64,000 bases of DNA, taken from assembly GCA_019359765.1 (NCBI GenBank), contig JAHHGU010000022.1, positions 1 through 64,000 of the forward strand, in the 5' to 3' direction. This DNA is from Aphanothece sp. CMT-3BRIN-NPC111 (GTDB lineage Bacteria; Cyanobacteriota; Cyanobacteriia; Cyanobacteriales; JAHHGU01). Position numbers and translations under genes: made by a program. The notes below the pieces were generated by a model that ran no database searches, was not told the origin of the DNA, and was given only the letters and a program-made list of their open reading frames with translations. Positions within the stretch are counted from its first letter, which is position 1. Every line of letters starts with the position of its first letter. Positions 61,354 to 64,000 of the stretch are shown one piece after another.

Positions 61354-61677
61354 CTATTCTTGGCAAGCACGAGCCGGAAATATCTCCCCGAGGCGGCGGT
61401 ACTCTGCTAGATACTGCTCCAGGGCAACAAATTGAGACAAATTCAGACTGTAGTAGATCCAGCGCCCTTCCTGGCGGGTACGAACCAAGGCTGCTTCCTT
61501 TAAAGTTTTCAAGTGGAAAGACAGTTTAGACTGAGTAACCCCCAAGGCGTCGCACAATTCACAGACGCAGAGTTCCCGCTCCCGTAGCAGTTCTAGCACT
61601 CTCATCCGTATGGGATCGGATAGGGCATGAAAACCAGAAATAATCAAAGCTGGAATAGTCGGTTCGGCGAGTTGCAT
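61354..61677 (-). CDS. arsR: ArsR-family metalloregulator
   Basis: Start ATG 61677, 107 residues. The winged-helix fold begins ALSDPIRMRVLELLRERELC. The metal site is ELCVCELCDAL (three cysteines of the alpha-3 type that bind As(III)/Sb(III)), followed by the recognition helix TQSKLSFHLKTLKEAALV and the wing EGRWIYYSLN. When arsenite binds, the repressor leaves its operator. It sits 6 bp after the stop of a sensor kinase gene, so it may be read through from it, with its own promoter in that gene's end. Confidence 0.95.
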   Translation of the reverse strand: MQLAEPTIPALIISGFHALSDPIRMRVLELLRERELCVCELCDALGVTQSKLSFHLKTLKEAALVRTRQEGRWIYYSLNLSQFVALEQYLAEYRRLGEIFPARACQE

Positions 61678-61683
61678 CAATTT

Positions 61684-63873
61684 TTATTGAAATACATCTT
61701 GAGGCGCTGTTTTACCATTTAACTGCAAACTCACAGGTGAAGGGTCAATATTGCAGCTAGTTTTTTTCTCCCCAGTGCTGACAATTGGTAGCTGCACAGT
61801 AAATGTTGCTCCCTTGCCTTCCCCCTCACTAGCGGCCTCAACCGTTCCACCATGCAGTTCCACTACGTAGCGCACGATTGTCAGCCCCAGCCCCAGCCCT
61901 CCGTGCGTTCTTGTCAGTGAGCCATTGCCTTGGCGGAAGTCCTCAAACACATGAGGCAGAAATTCTGGGCTAATACCCTCTCCAGTGTCGCTCACCACAA
62001 TCTGGGCGTAGGAATTTGGGACTGGGGTTTCTTGCCTGCTGCTGTTTTCCGCAGAGCTATTTTCAATGCGCTCAAGCCTGAGAATGACCTTACCACCTGA
62101 AGGTGTGAACTTGATCGCGTTGGAAAGCAGATTCCCCACCATTTGCTGCAAGCGATCTGGATCAGCACATATAAAGCCTACCGAACGATCTAGTACAGAC
62201 TCTATTTGAATATCCTTAGCCTCAGCTGCCGAACTCGCAGCTATAATCGCCGCCTCCATGATTGATACAGGGTGGAGTTGAATCATATGCAGGCGAGTAT
62301 TGCCGCTAATAATACGCGAGATATCGAGAATATCGTCGATGAGTTTCACCTGTTGTTTGGCGTTGCGCTCAACTGTCTCTAGTGCCTTATTGAGGGTGGC
62401 TTCATTCAACTTCCGGGAGCGGAGCATTTGCGCCCAACCGAGTATTGATTGAATAGGTGTGCGAAGTTCGTGAGAGACGATCGCCAAAAACTCATCTTTG
62501 ACACGGTTGGCTTCCTGAGCCTGCACAAGTGCATTGCGTTCTGCTTCATACATACGCGCGCGATCAATTGCCAAGGCAGCGCGTTGTGCAACTTGTTGCA
62601 GCAGTTGCACATCGTCTTGTGTAAATTGGCGGGAACAAAGTGTGCCAACGTGGATGGCTCCGATCGCTTCGTCTCCAACTAGCAATGGGACACCTATCAG
62701 CGACTGAATCCCCAGCTCGCGCAATACTGGATTATATTTAGTATGAGCATCTTGCTCTACAATCGTCGGCTGACGCTCTAAGGCAACGCGCCCAATTAAC
62801 CCTTCACCAATAGGGATGCGAACCTCACGCTTGATTTTTTCTTCTAGCCCCTTAGCTGCCCGCACTACGAAAGTGTTGCTAGTAGCGTCCATCATCATAA
62901 TTGCTGCGGTGTCAGTTTGTAGGATCTCACTGATACGGCTAAGCAACTCATGCAGCAGGTCGTCGACGCATAGGGGCGCGTTCGTCGAAGAGGTGCCGTA
63001 GCCACTGGTGATATCGGTGATTGCTTGCAGACGTTGAAACATGTCTGTAGCTGCCTCAGCCAGAGCGCGTGCAGCTTGCTCGCGGGCAAGCAACTGGTTG
63101 CGTTCTTCTTCTGCCCGTTTGCGCTCTGTGATGTCGTGCAATACGTTTGCGAAGCCTTTTAGATTTTGGGCCTCATCTCGTAATGCTGTAATTACCATAG
63201 TCGCCCAGAACCTTGACCCGTCTTTGCGTATGCGCCAGCCTTCGCCCTCAAACCGACCTACTTCTGCTGCCACTTTCAGGTTTTGCTCAGGTTTGCCGCG
63301 CTGGATGTCTTCCTCTGGGTAGCAGTAGGATATATGCCGCCCGATGATCTCTTCTGCCCGATAACCCTTAATGCGTTCGGCACCTTCGTTCCAACTAACA
63401 ATGTACCCGTGGGGATCTAGCCTGTATATTGCGTAGTCCTTTACGCCCTCAACTAATAAGCGGAAGCCTTCCTCGGTTTGGCGTAAGCTTTCCTGATGAT
63501 GCTGAATCTCTAGCTTGTTTAACTCGGCTCGTCGCTTGGCAGATTGTAGTGATGTGACTAATACACTGATAAATAACCCCTCTAGTACAAACAAGCCTAT
63601 TTGCACGCCTTGTCCCACAGTCTGGAGTGAGAAGACGTAGTGCGGAATTAGAAAGAAGTAGTCGCAAACCCAAGCGGACATTACTGTAGCCATTACCCCT
63701 GGTCCTATGCCACCATACCAAGCGGCGATCGCAATTGAGACAAAAAACGTCAGAAAAGGAGTTTCTTCCAGTCCGATCCAAGGTTTGAGCAGCAGCTTTA
63801 AAATTAGAGCGATCGCCACTGTGAACACAGCGACACCATAGCGTAGTATTTGGGAGCGTTTTACTCTCAGCAT
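61684..63873 (-). CDS. Sensor histidine kinase (DUF4118-PAS-GAF-HisKA-HATPase)
   Basis: Start ATG 63873, with AAGGAAG 4-6 bases upstream; an ATG six codons earlier lacks this. 729 residues. Membrane part (residues ~10-105) like the KdpD DUF4118 segment (FLTFFVSIAIAAWYGGIGPG). PAS at ~145-265 (YIVSWNEGAERIKGYRAEEI), GAF at ~310-455, HisKA with the phosphohistidine in VSHELRTPIQSILGWAQML, then HATPase: N-box NLLSNAIKFTPSGG, G1 VSDTGEGI, G2 GGLGLGLTIV. No receiver domain and no response regulator gene beside it. It precedes arsR by 6 bp. Confidence 0.94.
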   Translation of the reverse strand: MLRVKRSQILRYGVAVFTVAIALILKLLLKPWIGLEETPFLTFFVSIAIAAWYGGIGPGVMATVMSAWVCDYFFLIPHYVFSLQTVGQGVQIGLFVLEGLFISVLVTSLQSAKRRAELNKLEIQHHQESLRQTEEGFRLLVEGVKDYAIYRLDPHGYIVSWNEGAERIKGYRAEEIIGRHISYCYPEEDIQRGKPEQNLKVAAEVGRFEGEGWRIRKDGSRFWATMVITALRDEAQNLKGFANVLHDITERKRAEEERNQLLAREQAARALAEAATDMFQRLQAITDITSGYGTSSTNAPLCVDDLLHELLSRISEILQTDTAAIMMMDATSNTFVVRAAKGLEEKIKREVRIPIGEGLIGRVALERQPTIVEQDAHTKYNPVLRELGIQSLIGVPLLVGDEAIGAIHVGTLCSRQFTQDDVQLLQQVAQRAALAIDRARMYEAERNALVQAQEANRVKDEFLAIVSHELRTPIQSILGWAQMLRSRKLNEATLNKALETVERNAKQQVKLIDDILDISRIISGNTRLHMIQLHPVSIMEAAIIAASSAAEAKDIQIESVLDRSVGFICADPDRLQQMVGNLLSNAIKFTPSGGKVILRLERIENSSAENSSRQETPVPNSYAQIVVSDTGEGISPEFLPHVFEDFRQGNGSLTRTHGGLGLGLTIVRYVVELHGGTVEAASEGEGKGATFTVQLPIVSTGEKKTSCNIDPSPVSLQLNGKTAPQDVFQ

Positions 63874-64000
63874 TTTGCTTCCTTTATACATACCTATATG
63901 TCGCTGGTATTAAGATGCTTGAAACTCTCACTGATGCGATTCATTGCTGCAACGCCATAGTACCTCTAAATTTAATTTTGGTTAATGTAATGATAGATAG

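Noticed and set aside
1820..63800. Frequent GCGATCGC octamers
   Set aside because: These are HIP1 sites, ordinary in cyanobacterial genomes; used only as a hint of taxonomy.

Overview
The window looks like part of a cyanobacterial chromosome. The palindrome GCGATCGC (HIP1-like) recurs throughout, inside and between genes. Several families are typical of cyanobacteria (DUF1816, an RppA-like regulator, a CysR/NtcA-like Crp protein, YARHG-tailed kinases), and the heptamer-type repeats are the kind seen in filamentous cyanobacteria. Species cannot be assigned. No tRNA, rRNA or CRISPR array was recognised.

Layout. 1-2.7 kb: the end of a decapeptide-repeat protein with a PilP-like tail, a small conserved gene and hisS. 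2.7-9.7 kb (minus): an unknown protein, then a tightly coupled trio (dynamin-like GTPase, RdcB/YjcZ-like protein, patatin lipase) and a membrane-anchored hydrolase. 10-13.3 kb: rsgA, a hydrolase and a Crp-type regulator. 13.7-18 kb: two paralogous Ser/Thr kinases either side of a secreted SBBP beta-propeller. 18.1-22.1 kb (minus): a thermolysin-type metalloprotease with a candidate emfourin-type inhibitor, and a proline-rich exported protein. 22.2-33 kb: a DUF4129/DUF4350/MoxR/DUF58/SpoIIM/RDD envelope cluster, interrupted by a TnpB element and an AGE-family epimerase gene. 33-36 kb: a repeat-rich stretch with IS200/IS605-type end hairpins, MITE-like elements and an htpX remnant around a geranylgeranyl-reductase-type gene. 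36-49 kb: hydrolases and housekeeping genes (rlmB, mrnC, carA, trpD), plus a STAS protein that seems to lack a normal start codon. 49-56 kb: an ABC exporter, a PAS/GAF/GGDEF protein and hisG. 56-64 kb: an RppA-like regulator, a sugar-type MFS carrier, an acyltransferase, an arsenic operon (arsR, aquaporin, arsC) with paired ArsR-type boxes, and a sensor kinase.

Most notable points. (1) The dynamin/RdcB pair resembles the E. coli rdcA-rdcB (crfC/yjdA-yjcZ) pair, with a patatin lipase added by translational coupling. (2) The TnpB keeps its RuvC acidic residues but has lost the zinc-ribbon cysteines. (3) A MITE-like family ending in TATAGCA/TGCTATA lies directly against, or inside, the 3' ends of genes, and supplies stop codons for two of them. 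(4) The STAS gene reads back to AGGAGG with only ATT available as initiator. (5) A protease and a putative emfourin-type inhibitor sit next to each other.
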